From Kribbella voronezhensis (GTDB taxonomy: Bacteria > Actinomycetota > Actinomycetes > Propionibacteriales > Kribbellaceae), in the NCBI RefSeq assembly GCF_004365175.1, contig NZ_SOCE01000001.1, forward strand, positions 3,665,403 to 3,729,402: 64,000 nucleotides of DNA. Reading direction: 5' to 3'. Of the stretch, positions 34,627-42,844 are shown in pieces (the first letter of the stretch is position 1; each line of letters starts with the position of its first letter). The notes beneath the pieces are model-generated. The model saw nothing but the letters and a program-made list of their open reading frames with translations, ran no database searches and was not told where the DNA came from. A program made the position numbers and the translations under genes.

Positions 34627-36282
34627 TCAGGCGCGCCGGGACCGGCCTGGCAACTTCGATGTGACCATGGACACCACATCGGTGACCTCGTGAATACGTA
34701 GTACCCGGGCCACCGCCACGTACACCGGCAACATCACCGCGGCCGCGATCGCCAGCAGCACCGCCGACGTGACCGGGCCGTTCCAGTCGGTGACGGACTC
34801 GATCACGCTCACCACCGCGCGGCCGATCCCCGCACCGACGACGGCCGCGATGACCATAGCCAGCAGGGGCAGCCCGATCCCCGCTCCGGCCACCTTGGGG
34901 ATCCGGCGGGCGAGGACGCGGCGCGACAGCAGTACGGCGACCAGGTAGGCAAGCGCGTACGCCGCGCCCAGCATCACACCGCTGTACCGCAGGTGCTCCT
35001 TGTCCAGCAGCACCCGCACACCGATCAGCGCGGCAGCGATGTTGGTCGCCGCGATCGCGCACTGCATGAAGAACGGCGTCCTGGTGTCCTCGAACGCGTA
35101 GAACGTGCGCAGTTGGAAGTACTGCACGGTGAAGGGCACCAACCCGAGCGCCAGCGTCATCAGCGTGTAGGCCATCAACTGGGTGTTGTTCTTACCGGCG
35201 CCGTACCCGGCGATCACCGTGACGATCGGATGGGCGAACGCGATCATCGCGGCAGCCGCCGGTACGACGATCGCCAGCGTCTGGCGGATCGAGTTCGCCG
35301 ACAGCCGGGCCACCTCGGTCACGTCGTTCTCGGAAGCCAAGGCGGACATCTGCGGCAGCGCGGCCGTCGCCAGCGAGACGGTGACGATCCCGTGCGGGAC
35401 CAGGATGATCAGCATGGCCGTGCTGTAGGCGAACAGGCCGGCCTTGGCGCCGGGGTCGGTCGAGGCACTACCCGCGATGGCGAGCTTGGTGACAACCACG
35501 AGGGTCACCTGGTTCACCGCGACGAACAGCACGGTCCAGGTGCCGAGCTTGGCCGTCTGGCCGAGGCCGGTGCCACGCAGCCCGAACTTGGGCACGTACG
35601 TGTGGCCGCTGGCCTTCAGATACGGCAGCAGCACCAGCAGTTGCACCGCGATGCCGACGGTGTGGCCCAGGCCGAGCAGCAGCTCCTCGCCATGGGTGAA
35701 GGTCGGCGGGTTGTCACCGGCCCGGTAGATCAGCAGGAAGGTGATGATCGAGGCACAGGCGACGATGTTGTTCGCGATCGGCGCCCACATCATCGGGCCG
35801 AACCGGCGGCGCGCGTTCAGCACCTGGCCGACCAGCACGTACGCGCCGTAGAAGAAGATCTGCGGCAGGCAGAGCCGGGCGAACATGATCATCGAGGCCT
35901 TCTCGGCGGCCCGCGACGGGTCGTGCAACTCCTTCGGCAGATAGAGCTCCGAGATCTGCGGCGCCAGCAGCACACAGCCCACGGTGACGACCGCGAGAAC
36001 CATGAAGCCGAAGGTGAGCAGCCGGTTGGTGAAGTCCTGGCCGCCGTCGTCGTGATTCTTGATCGCGCGGACCAGTTGCGGCACCAGGACGGTGTTGAAG
36101 ATGCCGCCGGCCAGCAGGATGTAGAGGCTGTTCGGAATGGTGTTCGCGGCGGTGAAGATGTCGCCCCGCAACGCCGTACCGATGGCTGCGGCGAGCAGGG
36201 CGATCCGGACGAATCCGAGCAGGCGGGACAGCACCGTTCCGGCTGCCATCACCGCCGCGGATCGCAGGGTGCGGTCAGCCAT
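34627..36282 (-). CDS. murJ: Lipid II flippase MurJ (MviN)
   Basis: 551 residues, about 14 membrane helices of the MATE-like fold. Flips lipid II across the membrane for peptidoglycan synthesis. Family marks are the N-terminus AAVMAAGTVLSRLLGFVRIALLAAAIG, NTIPNSLYILLAGGIFNTVLVPQLVRA and the ALPQMSALAS loop. It stops without the intracellular pseudokinase and exported domain that mycobacterial MviN carries. It overlaps the preceding exported-protein gene by 8 bases. Confidence 0.93.
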   Translation of the reverse strand: MADRTLRSAAVMAAGTVLSRLLGFVRIALLAAAIGTALRGDIFTAANTIPNSLYILLAGGIFNTVLVPQLVRAIKNHDDGGQDFTNRLLTFGFMVLAVVTVGCVLLAPQISELYLPKELHDPSRAAEKASMIMFARLCLPQIFFYGAYVLVGQVLNARRRFGPMMWAPIANNIVACASIITFLLIYRAGDNPPTFTHGEELLLGLGHTVGIAVQLLVLLPYLKASGHTYVPKFGLRGTGLGQTAKLGTWTVLFVAVNQVTLVVVTKLAIAGSASTDPGAKAGLFAYSTAMLIILVPHGIVTVSLATAALPQMSALASENDVTEVARLSANSIRQTLAIVVPAAAAMIAFAHPIVTVIAGYGAGKNNTQLMAYTLMTLALGLVPFTVQYFQLRTFYAFEDTRTPFFMQCAIAATNIAAALIGVRVLLDKEHLRYSGVMLGAAYALAYLVAVLLSRRVLARRIPKVAGAGIGLPLLAMVIAAVVGAGIGRAVVSVIESVTDWNGPVTSAVLLAIAAAVMLPVYVAVARVLRIHEVTDVVSMVTSKLPGRSRRA

Positions 36283-38641
36283 CCTTCGTCCCGACTCCTT
36301 CTTTCAAGCTCTGCTGGGCGTGGCCATTGGGTTCGGGGGTGGCCGCGAGGTGCGGTTGCAGCTCGTCGGCGAGCGGCTCGACCGGCTCGGCTGCGGCGTC
36401 GTCACGGGTGCCGGTGGAGTCGGTGGTGTCGAGCGGGGCCGGGTGCAGCGGGTCCGGGCCGGGCTCGGTGGCGCTCGGGTTCCGCTTCTCCGAACGGATC
36501 CGCCGGTAGATCCGGACCGCCGACGTACCGAACAGCAGCGCGCAGGCGGAGCCGACCAGGATCCAGCCGACACTGCCGTACTGCCGGGCCTGGATCACCA
36601 GCTCCTGCGACTTGCCCACCTGCGCCTGGGACTGCGAGATCACCTTGGCCTCGGCCCGGATCAGACCGTTCTGCTCGGCACTCGCCTTGATCTGGAAGGT
36701 CGCCTTCTGGTGCGGCGGAACGATCTTCTGCTGGATCGGCTGGATCCGCAGGTCGTCGCGGTTCGGCGAGGAGACCGCGACGCCGATCCGGATCGTGACG
36801 TCCAGCCCGTTCTCGACCGTCAGCGGGAACTGTCCCTTGCTCCCGGACAGGTTCACCTTGATCGCCCGGTGCTGGCCGCGCTCACCACCCGCGTTCGTCA
36901 CCAGGTGCACCTTGTTGAGCTGCGAGGTGACTCCGCCCTGCTCGTAGCCGACGAACCGCTGGGCCTCGTCGGCGAACCCGCGCCAGCTGTACGAGGCGGC
37001 CCGGAGCAGGGCCCGGCGCAGGTTCTCGTCGGCCTGCTCGATGTCGTTCAGCAGCGAGATGAAGGTGTTCGTCGAGGTGCCGAGCTTCCGCAGCTGGTCG
37101 AGCTGACCCGGGCTGAGGCCGGGCGCCGGCCGTCCCGCCGGCGGTGCCTTGGTGACGACCGGCTTCGGCGTCGCCGCGATGATCTCGTTCAGCGTGGCCG
37201 GCTTGACCCACGGCAGGATGCTGAGGCTCTGCACCAACTGGACCGCGGCCTGGCCGTCCGGATCCCAGCCCCGCGGCGGCAGCGCGACCACGGAGATCGG
37301 GCCCTTGCCGCTCGAGGCGAGCAGTTCGGTCTCCGCGGCGAACCGCTGCCGGACCTGCAGCGGCGACGAGGCGTCGGCCGGATCGGGGCCGCCCGCGGTC
37401 AGCGACGAGTCGGCGATCACTGTCTTGACGCTCTTGACCGGGCCCTCGGGCGTCAGCACGTTGTAGACCGGTGACGGCGACAGAGCCGGCCGGTCGTCGG
37501 CAGTCCAGGAGGAGCTGCTGACCAGCGTGGTGTCGTCCGGCCTGGCCCCGGCGTACCCGGTGGAGGCAGCGGCGAGGTTGCGGCTGGTGACCGATCCGTT
37601 CTCCAGCCAGAGCCCGGACTTGAATCCCTGGGCGCCGCCGAGGTTGTACTGCTCGGTGGCGGCCCGGGCCTGACCGACCAGATCCCTCAGCCCGCCGGCG
37701 GCCTCGATCAAACTGCCCACGTCCGGGTCGCCGTACGGGAGCAGGACGACGGGGTTCTTCGCGCGCGTGGCGTCGAACGCCCGGAGCCAGTTCGCGACCG
37801 CCTTCGCGCCGGTGCCGGGCCGGCTCACGTTGTTGTCGCCGACCACCCGGTAGCCGTCGCGCATCTGCCGGGCCTCGTCGAGCATGCCGGGATCGACCAG
37901 CCAGGTGACCTTCTGCTTCTGGCCGAGCGCGAGCAGCCGGCCGAGCGCACCGGTCGGCGCCATCGACTGGGCCAGCGACTCGTTCGCGAACCGGTCGGCG
38001 GCGAGCAACGTCGGCCGGTGCCGCAGCGGCAGCACCACCGCGGTGGTCACCTTGCGGGCGGTCGGCTTGCCGTCGGTCACCGGCATCAGCATCCGGCTCC
38101 GGCCGGCGGTGATCCGGTTCGTCGACTTCTGCCCGTCGACGGTCGTCGCGACGGTGCCGCGGAACATCACGCCGACCACGTAGACGCCGGGCTTCTTGCT
38201 GATGTGCCACTCGGCCCACGGCACCACCAGCTCGAACTTGACCCTGGCCTTCGGGACGAGCGGTTCGGTGAAGGGCTGGAAGGTGGCGGCTTCGGCACTG
38301 TCGAGGCCGTGGCAGTTGTTCCGGTTCCCGACCGGCTTGTTCTCCTCGGTCGGGATCGCGGCGAGCTCGGCCCGGGTGGTCAGCCGCTCGGTGTCGATAC
38401 AGGCGATCGCCTGCGGCACCTCGAGCGTGACGTTGCTGGTGTTCGTGACCGTGCCGGTGATCGTCACGGCCTGGCCGACCTTGGGGATCGCCGGACTGAA
38501 CGAATCGATCGCGACGTCGACCACCGGATCGTCCGCCTGCGGGCTCGCAACGGCGGTCGTCGCGGCGGAAACTGTTGCCGACGCAACGATCATCAGGCTC
38601 GCCGCCGTCGCCGCGGAGAGCCTCAGTCGCCGTCTGAACAC
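36275..38641 (-). CDS. Large secreted/anchored protein, DUF6049-like (Rv3909 homologue by position)
   Basis: 788 residues from GTG 38641; longer readings would run into pcnA on the other strand. A signal peptide (LSAATAASLMIVASATVSAA), then a beta-sandwich region (VDVAIDSFSPAIPKVGQAVTITGTVTN), a long alpha/beta domain with PVVLLPYGDPDVGSLIEAAG and a C-terminal membrane helix (ILVGSACALLFGTSAVRIY) with a basic/acidic tail. The order of this gene, murJ and sigM matches Rv3909-Rv3910-Rv3911. Function is not known; an envelope role with MurJ is likely from position. Confidence 0.8.
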   Translation of the reverse strand: MFRRRLRLSAATAASLMIVASATVSAATTAVASPQADDPVVDVAIDSFSPAIPKVGQAVTITGTVTNTSNVTLEVPQAIACIDTERLTTRAELAAIPTEENKPVGNRNNCHGLDSAEAATFQPFTEPLVPKARVKFELVVPWAEWHISKKPGVYVVGVMFRGTVATTVDGQKSTNRITAGRSRMLMPVTDGKPTARKVTTAVVLPLRHRPTLLAADRFANESLAQSMAPTGALGRLLALGQKQKVTWLVDPGMLDEARQMRDGYRVVGDNNVSRPGTGAKAVANWLRAFDATRAKNPVVLLPYGDPDVGSLIEAAGGLRDLVGQARAATEQYNLGGAQGFKSGLWLENGSVTSRNLAAASTGYAGARPDDTTLVSSSSWTADDRPALSPSPVYNVLTPEGPVKSVKTVIADSSLTAGGPDPADASSPLQVRQRFAAETELLASSGKGPISVVALPPRGWDPDGQAAVQLVQSLSILPWVKPATLNEIIAATPKPVVTKAPPAGRPAPGLSPGQLDQLRKLGTSTNTFISLLNDIEQADENLRRALLRAASYSWRGFADEAQRFVGYEQGGVTSQLNKVHLVTNAGGERGQHRAIKVNLSGSKGQFPLTVENGLDVTIRIGVAVSSPNRDDLRIQPIQQKIVPPHQKATFQIKASAEQNGLIRAEAKVISQSQAQVGKSQELVIQARQYGSVGWILVGSACALLFGTSAVRIYRRIRSEKRNPSATEPGPDPLHPAPLDTTDSTGTRDDAAAEPVEPLADELQPHLAATPEPNGHAQQSLKEGVGTKDG

Positions 38642-38648
38642 GCCGTCA

Positions 38649-38666
38649 CCGTAACCTAGTTCCCCG
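38649..38666. promoter_or_regulatory. Overlapping divergent -10 elements, probable leaderless starts
   Basis: Only 24 bases separate the divergent starts at 38641 and 38666. Rightward TAACCT (38652-38657) ends 8 bases before the pcnA GTG. Leftward TAGGTT (38658-38653) ends about 11 bases before the other start. Both fit TANNNT and share AACCT. Neither gene has a ribosome site here, as for leaderless mRNAs common in actinobacteria. Confidence 0.5.
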
Positions 38667-40123
38667 TGTCCTCTACTGCCGACCGTTCTGCCACCCCTGG
38701 ATCGCTGACCGCCGTCCAGCGGAAAGGTGTCCAGGCCTTGCTGGAGATCGCGCCGGTGGTCGACGAACTGGGCAACCGGTTCGCCGCGGCCGGGCACGAA
38801 CTCGCCCTGGTCGGCGGTCCTGTCCGGGACATTCTGCTGGGTCGCGGGAGCAAGGACCTCGACTTCGCCACCTCGGCGCGGCCGGAGGCGGTGGAGAAGC
38901 TGCTGGCCGGCTGGGCGGACCACGTCTGGGACATCGGCAAGGCTTTCGGCACCATCGGTTGTCGGAAGGGCGAGTGGATCCTCGAGATCACCACGTACCG
39001 CTCGGAGTCCTACGATCCCACCTCGCGCAACCCCGAGGTCTCCTACGGCGACAATCTCCCCGACGACCTGTCCCGGCGCGACTTCGCGATGAACGCGATG
39101 GCGGTCCGGCTCCCGTCGCACGAGTTCGTCGACCCGTACGGCGGGCTGGCGGACGTCGCCGCCAAGGTGATCCGGACGCCGGGATCACCGGAGGACTCCT
39201 TCTCCGACGACCCGCTGCGGATGATGCGGGCGGCCCGGTTCGCCGCCCAGTTGGGGTTCACCCCCGACCCGGCCGTGGTGGCCGCGATGACGGCGATGGC
39301 CGAGCGGATCACGATCATCTCCGCCGAGCGGGTCCGGGACGAACTGGTGAAGCTGGTCTGCGCGAAGTATCCGCGGATCGGCCTGGACCTGCTGGTGTCG
39401 ACCGGCCTGGCCGACCACGTCCTGCCCGAGCTTCCCGCGTTGCGGCTGGAACGCGACGAGCACCACCGGCACAAGGATGTCTACGAGCACTCGCTGACCG
39501 TGCTGGAGCAGGCGATCGAGCTGGAGCCGCGACTCGGCGGGACCGAGCCCGACTTCATCAGCCGGTTCGCCGCGCTGATCCACGACATCGGCAAGCCGAA
39601 GACGCGCAAGTTCGAGGCCGGCGGCAAGGTGACGTTCCACCACCACGACGTGGTCGGCGCGAAGCTGGCGAAGAAGCGGATGAAGGCGCTCCGGTTCAGC
39701 AACGAGCAGATCGAGCAGGTCGGCAAGCTGGTCGAGCTGCACCTGCGCTTCCACGGCTACGGCACCGGCGAGTGGACCGATTCCGCCGTACGCCGGTACG
39801 TCCGCGACGCCGGCGACCTGCTCAGCCGGTTGCACATCCTCACCCGGGCCGACTGCACGACCCGGAACAAGCGCAAGGCGGAGGCGCTGCGGTCGGCGTA
39901 CGACGATCTCGAGGAGCGCATCGCCCGGCTCCGGGAGCAGGAGGAGCTGGACTCGATCCGCCCCGACCTCGACGGCAACCAGATCATGGAGATCCTCGGC
40001 ATCGGCCCCGGCCGCGAGGTCGGCGAGGCCTACAAGTTCCTGATGAACCTCCGGATGGACGAGGGTCCCCTCGGCGAGGACCGTGCTCGCGACGAACTCC
40101 TCACCTGGTGGAACAACCGCTAG
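38666..40123 (+). CDS. pcnA: CCA tRNA nucleotidyltransferase (HD domain type)
   Basis: 485 residues. Adds or repairs the 3' CCA of tRNAs. The class II nucleotidyltransferase head carries ALVGGPVRDILLGRGSKDLDFATS (DxD metal site) and ITTYRSESYDPTSRNPEVSYG, then SRRDFAMNAMA. From about 270 an HD domain follows (HRHKDVYEHSLTVLE, ALIHDIGKPKTRK, HHHDVVGAK). This HD-containing form is the usual actinobacterial PcnA. GTG start, probably leaderless. Confidence 0.93.
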   Translation: MSSTADRSATPGSLTAVQRKGVQALLEIAPVVDELGNRFAAAGHELALVGGPVRDILLGRGSKDLDFATSARPEAVEKLLAGWADHVWDIGKAFGTIGCRKGEWILEITTYRSESYDPTSRNPEVSYGDNLPDDLSRRDFAMNAMAVRLPSHEFVDPYGGLADVAAKVIRTPGSPEDSFSDDPLRMMRAARFAAQLGFTPDPAVVAAMTAMAERITIISAERVRDELVKLVCAKYPRIGLDLLVSTGLADHVLPELPALRLERDEHHRHKDVYEHSLTVLEQAIELEPRLGGTEPDFISRFAALIHDIGKPKTRKFEAGGKVTFHHHDVVGAKLAKKRMKALRFSNEQIEQVGKLVELHLRFHGYGTGEWTDSAVRRYVRDAGDLLSRLHILTRADCTTRNKRKAEALRSAYDDLEERIARLREQEELDSIRPDLDGNQIMEILGIGPGREVGEAYKFLMNLRMDEGPLGEDRARDELLTWWNNR

Positions 40124-40130
40124 CCGACTG

Positions 40131-40808
40131 ATGACCGAGTTCACCCTCGTCCGGGGAGACGTAGAGCTGCGGGGCACGGCGACCGGCAGTGGTCCGACCG
40201 TCCTGCTCCTGCATGCCGGGGGCGAGGAGCGCGGGGTGTGGGCGCCGGTCGCGGCCGCGCTCAGCCAGCGCGGCTTGCGGAGTGTGGCTTACGACTTGCG
40301 CGGGCACGGCGCGAGTTCGGGAGAGGCGACGACGCTCGCAGTACTTGTGGCGGACGTCGCCGCGATGATTCACCGGGAGCCCGCACCGGTCGTCGTAGTG
40401 GGCGCGTCCCTCGGTGGGCTGGCCGCGATCGGTTCGCTCGCCGATCCGTCCACGGCCCTGGCCGTCGCCGGGTTGATCCTCGTCGACGTCGTCCCCGAAT
40501 CCGATGCGCCGCGGGTCCGCGCCTGGCTCGACAGCCTCGGTCTCCGCGACCGGCGTGCGCACCTCGTCGAGGACATCTTCGAACACAGTCACGAACTGCT
40601 GGCCACAGCGACCGACCTCGAACTGCCGATCCTGCTCGTCCGGGGTGGGCCGACCTCCCCGCTCGCGGATGCCGAGATCGACCGCTTCTGCGCTGCCAAG
40701 CCCACCGTCGAGGTCACCCGGATCCCTGACGCAGGACACCTGATCGCCCGCGACGCTCCCGAAGAACTCGGCCGGCTGATCGCCGACCGGGCCACGACCT
40801 GGCTCTAG
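40131..40808 (+). CDS. Alpha/beta hydrolase
   Basis: 225 residues, ATG 40131, seven bases after pcnA. Alpha/beta-hydrolase fold: oxyanion region LLLHAGGEERGVWAPVA, YDLRGHGASSG, nucleophile elbow VVGASLGGLAAIG (Ser in GASLGG) and C-terminal DAGHLIARDAP with the catalytic His. Substrate unknown. Its 3' end overlaps the convergent aminotransferase by four bases. Confidence 0.88.
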   Translation: MTEFTLVRGDVELRGTATGSGPTVLLLHAGGEERGVWAPVAAALSQRGLRSVAYDLRGHGASSGEATTLAVLVADVAAMIHREPAPVVVVGASLGGLAAIGSLADPSTALAVAGLILVDVVPESDAPRVRAWLDSLGLRDRRAHLVEDIFEHSHELLATATDLELPILLVRGGPTSPLADAEIDRFCAAKPTVEVTRIPDAGHLIARDAPEELGRLIADRATTWL

Positions 40809-41608
40809 ATCACGTCGAGCGGAATCGCGGCATAGCCACGGGCGATGAGGTCGGCGGACGCCGGGTCAGGCTTGTACTGCGTGGTGCCGGCCGGGGTGGT
40901 GATCGAGGCGACCGGAAGCGCGGGGTCGATGGAGTTGGTGAGGTACGCCGCGCCGTAGTCGGCGACGGTGCCCAGGGGGACGGGCACCGTTTCACGTGCA
41001 ACGCCGAGAGTTTCCAGGCCGGCTTGGAGCGTCAGCATGGTGATGCCGGGGAGGACGGCTGCCTCGGGCCAGATGATGCGGTCGGCCATGGCGAAGCAGA
41101 TATTCCAGATCGAGGCTTCGGAGACGTTGCCCGAGCGGTCGTAGAACAGCGCATCGTCGTACGACGCGAGCCGCGCTTGGCGTGCGTAGTACGTCAGGGA
41201 GAACGTGCCGGTGTGTTTCAGGTGGGGGACGGGTCGCTCGTGTTCGAAGGCGAGCAGCCTCGGTGGCGTGGTGGTGGGGGCGACGGGGTCGGACACGGTG
41301 ACGAGGAGATCGGGCTCGACCGGTTTGCCCGTGCCGGCCTGCGAGAACGCGTTGATGCGGACGGAGACGTCGGCCGACCACGCGCGATCGAGGGCGGCTC
41401 GTAGGGTCTCGAGCACGCGGTCCGCGGAGAGGCCGTGGCCGAAGAGTTCGCGGGAGCTGCGGTCGAGCCGCTCCAGGTGTTGGGCGAGTCCACGGACCCG
41501 GCCATCGCGGACCTGCAGCGAGGTGAAGTGGCCGTAACTGGTTGCCCTCAGCAACGTGGCCGGCAGTGATTCGAGCGGTACGCCGTTCAGCTCCAGGTTC
41601 TCGGTCAC
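40805..41608 (-). CDS. Class IV aminotransferase (aminodeoxychorismate lyase-like)
   Basis: 267 residues, GTG start. Fold-type IV PLP enzyme: SLQVRDGRVRGLAQHLERLDRSS, the PLP-lysine region PVPHLKHTGTFSLTYYARQA and DALFYDRSGNVSEASIWNI. The last pattern (G.V.E....N) is shared by 4-amino-4-deoxychorismate lyase, branched-chain and D-amino acid aminotransferases; the lyase is a guess. A parS-like sequence lies in its C-terminal part (40989-41002). Confidence 0.82.
   Translation of the reverse strand: MTENLELNGVPLESLPATLLRATSYGHFTSLQVRDGRVRGLAQHLERLDRSSRELFGHGLSADRVLETLRAALDRAWSADVSVRINAFSQAGTGKPVEPDLLVTVSDPVAPTTTPPRLLAFEHERPVPHLKHTGTFSLTYYARQARLASYDDALFYDRSGNVSEASIWNICFAMADRIIWPEAAVLPGITMLTLQAGLETLGVARETVPVPLGTVADYGAAYLTNSIDPALPVASITTPAGTTQYKPDPASADLIARGYAAIPLDVI
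40989..41002. promoter_or_regulatory. parS: parS-like site in the class IV aminotransferase gene
   Basis: GTTTCACGTGCAAC matches 13 of 14 positions of the parS core. It lies about 24 kb from parB. parS sites are scattered over long origin-proximal distances in actinobacteria, but this one could be chance. Confidence 0.45.
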
Positions 41609-41655
41609 CCCCTTAGTCTGCGCGTGGCGGGTCCACCGGGCACTAGTCTCACGGC

Positions 41656-42273
41656 GTGGACCTCATGAGCATCATCGGGTGGGGCGGCTCGGCACTCGTG
41701 GTCGTGTCGTTGCTGCAGACCCGGATCCTGCGACTGCGTGTGCTGAACCTGATCGGCTGCGTGATCCTGGTCGGCTTCAACCTCGCCATCCCGGTCTGGC
41801 CGATGGTCGGGATGAACGCCGTACTGGCCGTGATCAACGTGATCCAGCTCTGGCGCCTACTGCGGCACCGACACGACGACGCGGAGTACGCCGTGCTCGA
41901 GGTGAACTCCACCGACGCGTACCTCGGCCACGTACTGACCGCGCACGGCAAGGACATCAGCAGGTTCAACCCGGGCTTCACGTCCGCCACGAGCCCGTAC
42001 GCGTTCTTGGTCCAGCGCGGCGAACGCACCGTAGGCGTCGTCCTCGCCCACGACGCGGGCAACGGCCGCGCCCAGATCGACCTCGACTACGTCCTGCCCG
42101 AGTACCGAGACTTCACCCCCGGCGAGTTCGTCTACCGTCGCAGCGACGTCTTCACCGACCACGGCTTCCACCAGGTCATAGCCCCCCGCCGCATGCGCAA
42201 CTCGGCCTCCTACCTCAACAAAGTCGGCTTCCACCAAGAAGACCAGGACCTCGTCCTCGACCTCCCGCGCTGA
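41656..42273 (+). CDS. Membrane protein with C-terminal GNAT-like domain
   Basis: 205 residues. The first ~75 form three hydrophobic segments (IIGWGGSALVVVSLL, VLNLIGCVILVGFNLAI, VWPMVGMNAVLAVINVIQLW), like YgjV-type inner-membrane proteins. The remainder has an acyltransferase-like rhythm (TVGVVLAHDA, AQIDLDYVLPEYRDF, YLNKVGFHQED). No catalytic residue can be named. Probably a membrane-tethered acyltransferase-like protein. It abuts the stop of the convergent GNAT gene. Confidence 0.7.
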   Translation: MDLMSIIGWGGSALVVVSLLQTRILRLRVLNLIGCVILVGFNLAIPVWPMVGMNAVLAVINVIQLWRLLRHRHDDAEYAVLEVNSTDAYLGHVLTAHGKDISRFNPGFTSATSPYAFLVQRGERTVGVVLAHDAGNGRAQIDLDYVLPEYRDFTPGEFVYRRSDVFTDHGFHQVIAPRRMRNSASYLNKVGFHQEDQDLVLDLPR

Positions 42274-42726
42274 TCAGAGTTCTTTGGCGAAGCAGAGGGA
42301 GGCAGGCTCGTTCTCGAAGGGGGGATAGGGCGAGGTGGGGGTGTAGCCGTGGTGGGTGTAGAGGGCTCGGGCTTCGTGTTGGGCGGTGCCGGTTTCGAGG
42401 CGGAGGTGGGTGAGGCCGAGGCGTCGGGCCTCGGACTCGACCTCGGTGAGCAGGAGGCGGGACAGGCCCCAGCCGCGGGAGGCGGGTTCGACGTACATGC
42501 GTTTGATCTCGCCGAGGCCGGGTGAGACCGGTTGCAGGCCGACGCAGCCGACCGGGGTGCCGCCGACGAGGAGCAGGATGAATCGGATGTCGGGGTGCAG
42601 GTCGACCAAGGGCTGGTCGTCGCCGTAGATGGCGGCGAGTTCGGCCTGCTGGGCGGTGGTGAGCGCGACGATGTCCGGGTCGGTCGTCGTCGCCGATCGC
42701 AGTTCCGCCTCGTCGATCAGGGTCAT
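42274..42726 (-). CDS. GNAT family N-acetyltransferase
   Basis: 150 residues from ATG 42726. Motif A region IKRMYVEPASRGWGLSRLLL carries the acetyl-CoA loop (R-x-x-G-x-G/S), then EARRLGLTHLRLETG, ALYTHHGYTPTSPYP and the end SLCFAKEL. This is the widespread small-molecule acetyltransferase type. Substrate unknown. Its stop directly touches the stop of the preceding convergent gene. Confidence 0.87.
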   Translation of the reverse strand: MTLIDEAELRSATTTDPDIVALTTAQQAELAAIYGDDQPLVDLHPDIRFILLLVGGTPVGCVGLQPVSPGLGEIKRMYVEPASRGWGLSRLLLTEVESEARRLGLTHLRLETGTAQHEARALYTHHGYTPTSPYPPFENEPASLCFAKEL

Positions 42727-42844
42727 GATCGCGACGGTAGCAACGAGCCGTGACGCTGCTGTTTCGCTTTCCTCACCGACGCTGCGCCCGGTTGTGAGGC
42801 CGACAACCCGCAACTGATGCCGATCGAGGTGCAGCCGTGCTCTG

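Noticed and set aside
36275..39121. 948-residue reading of the exported protein at 36275
   Set aside because: The first 160 codons lie antisense to pcnA and read as non-protein sequence; the signal peptide starts at 38641.
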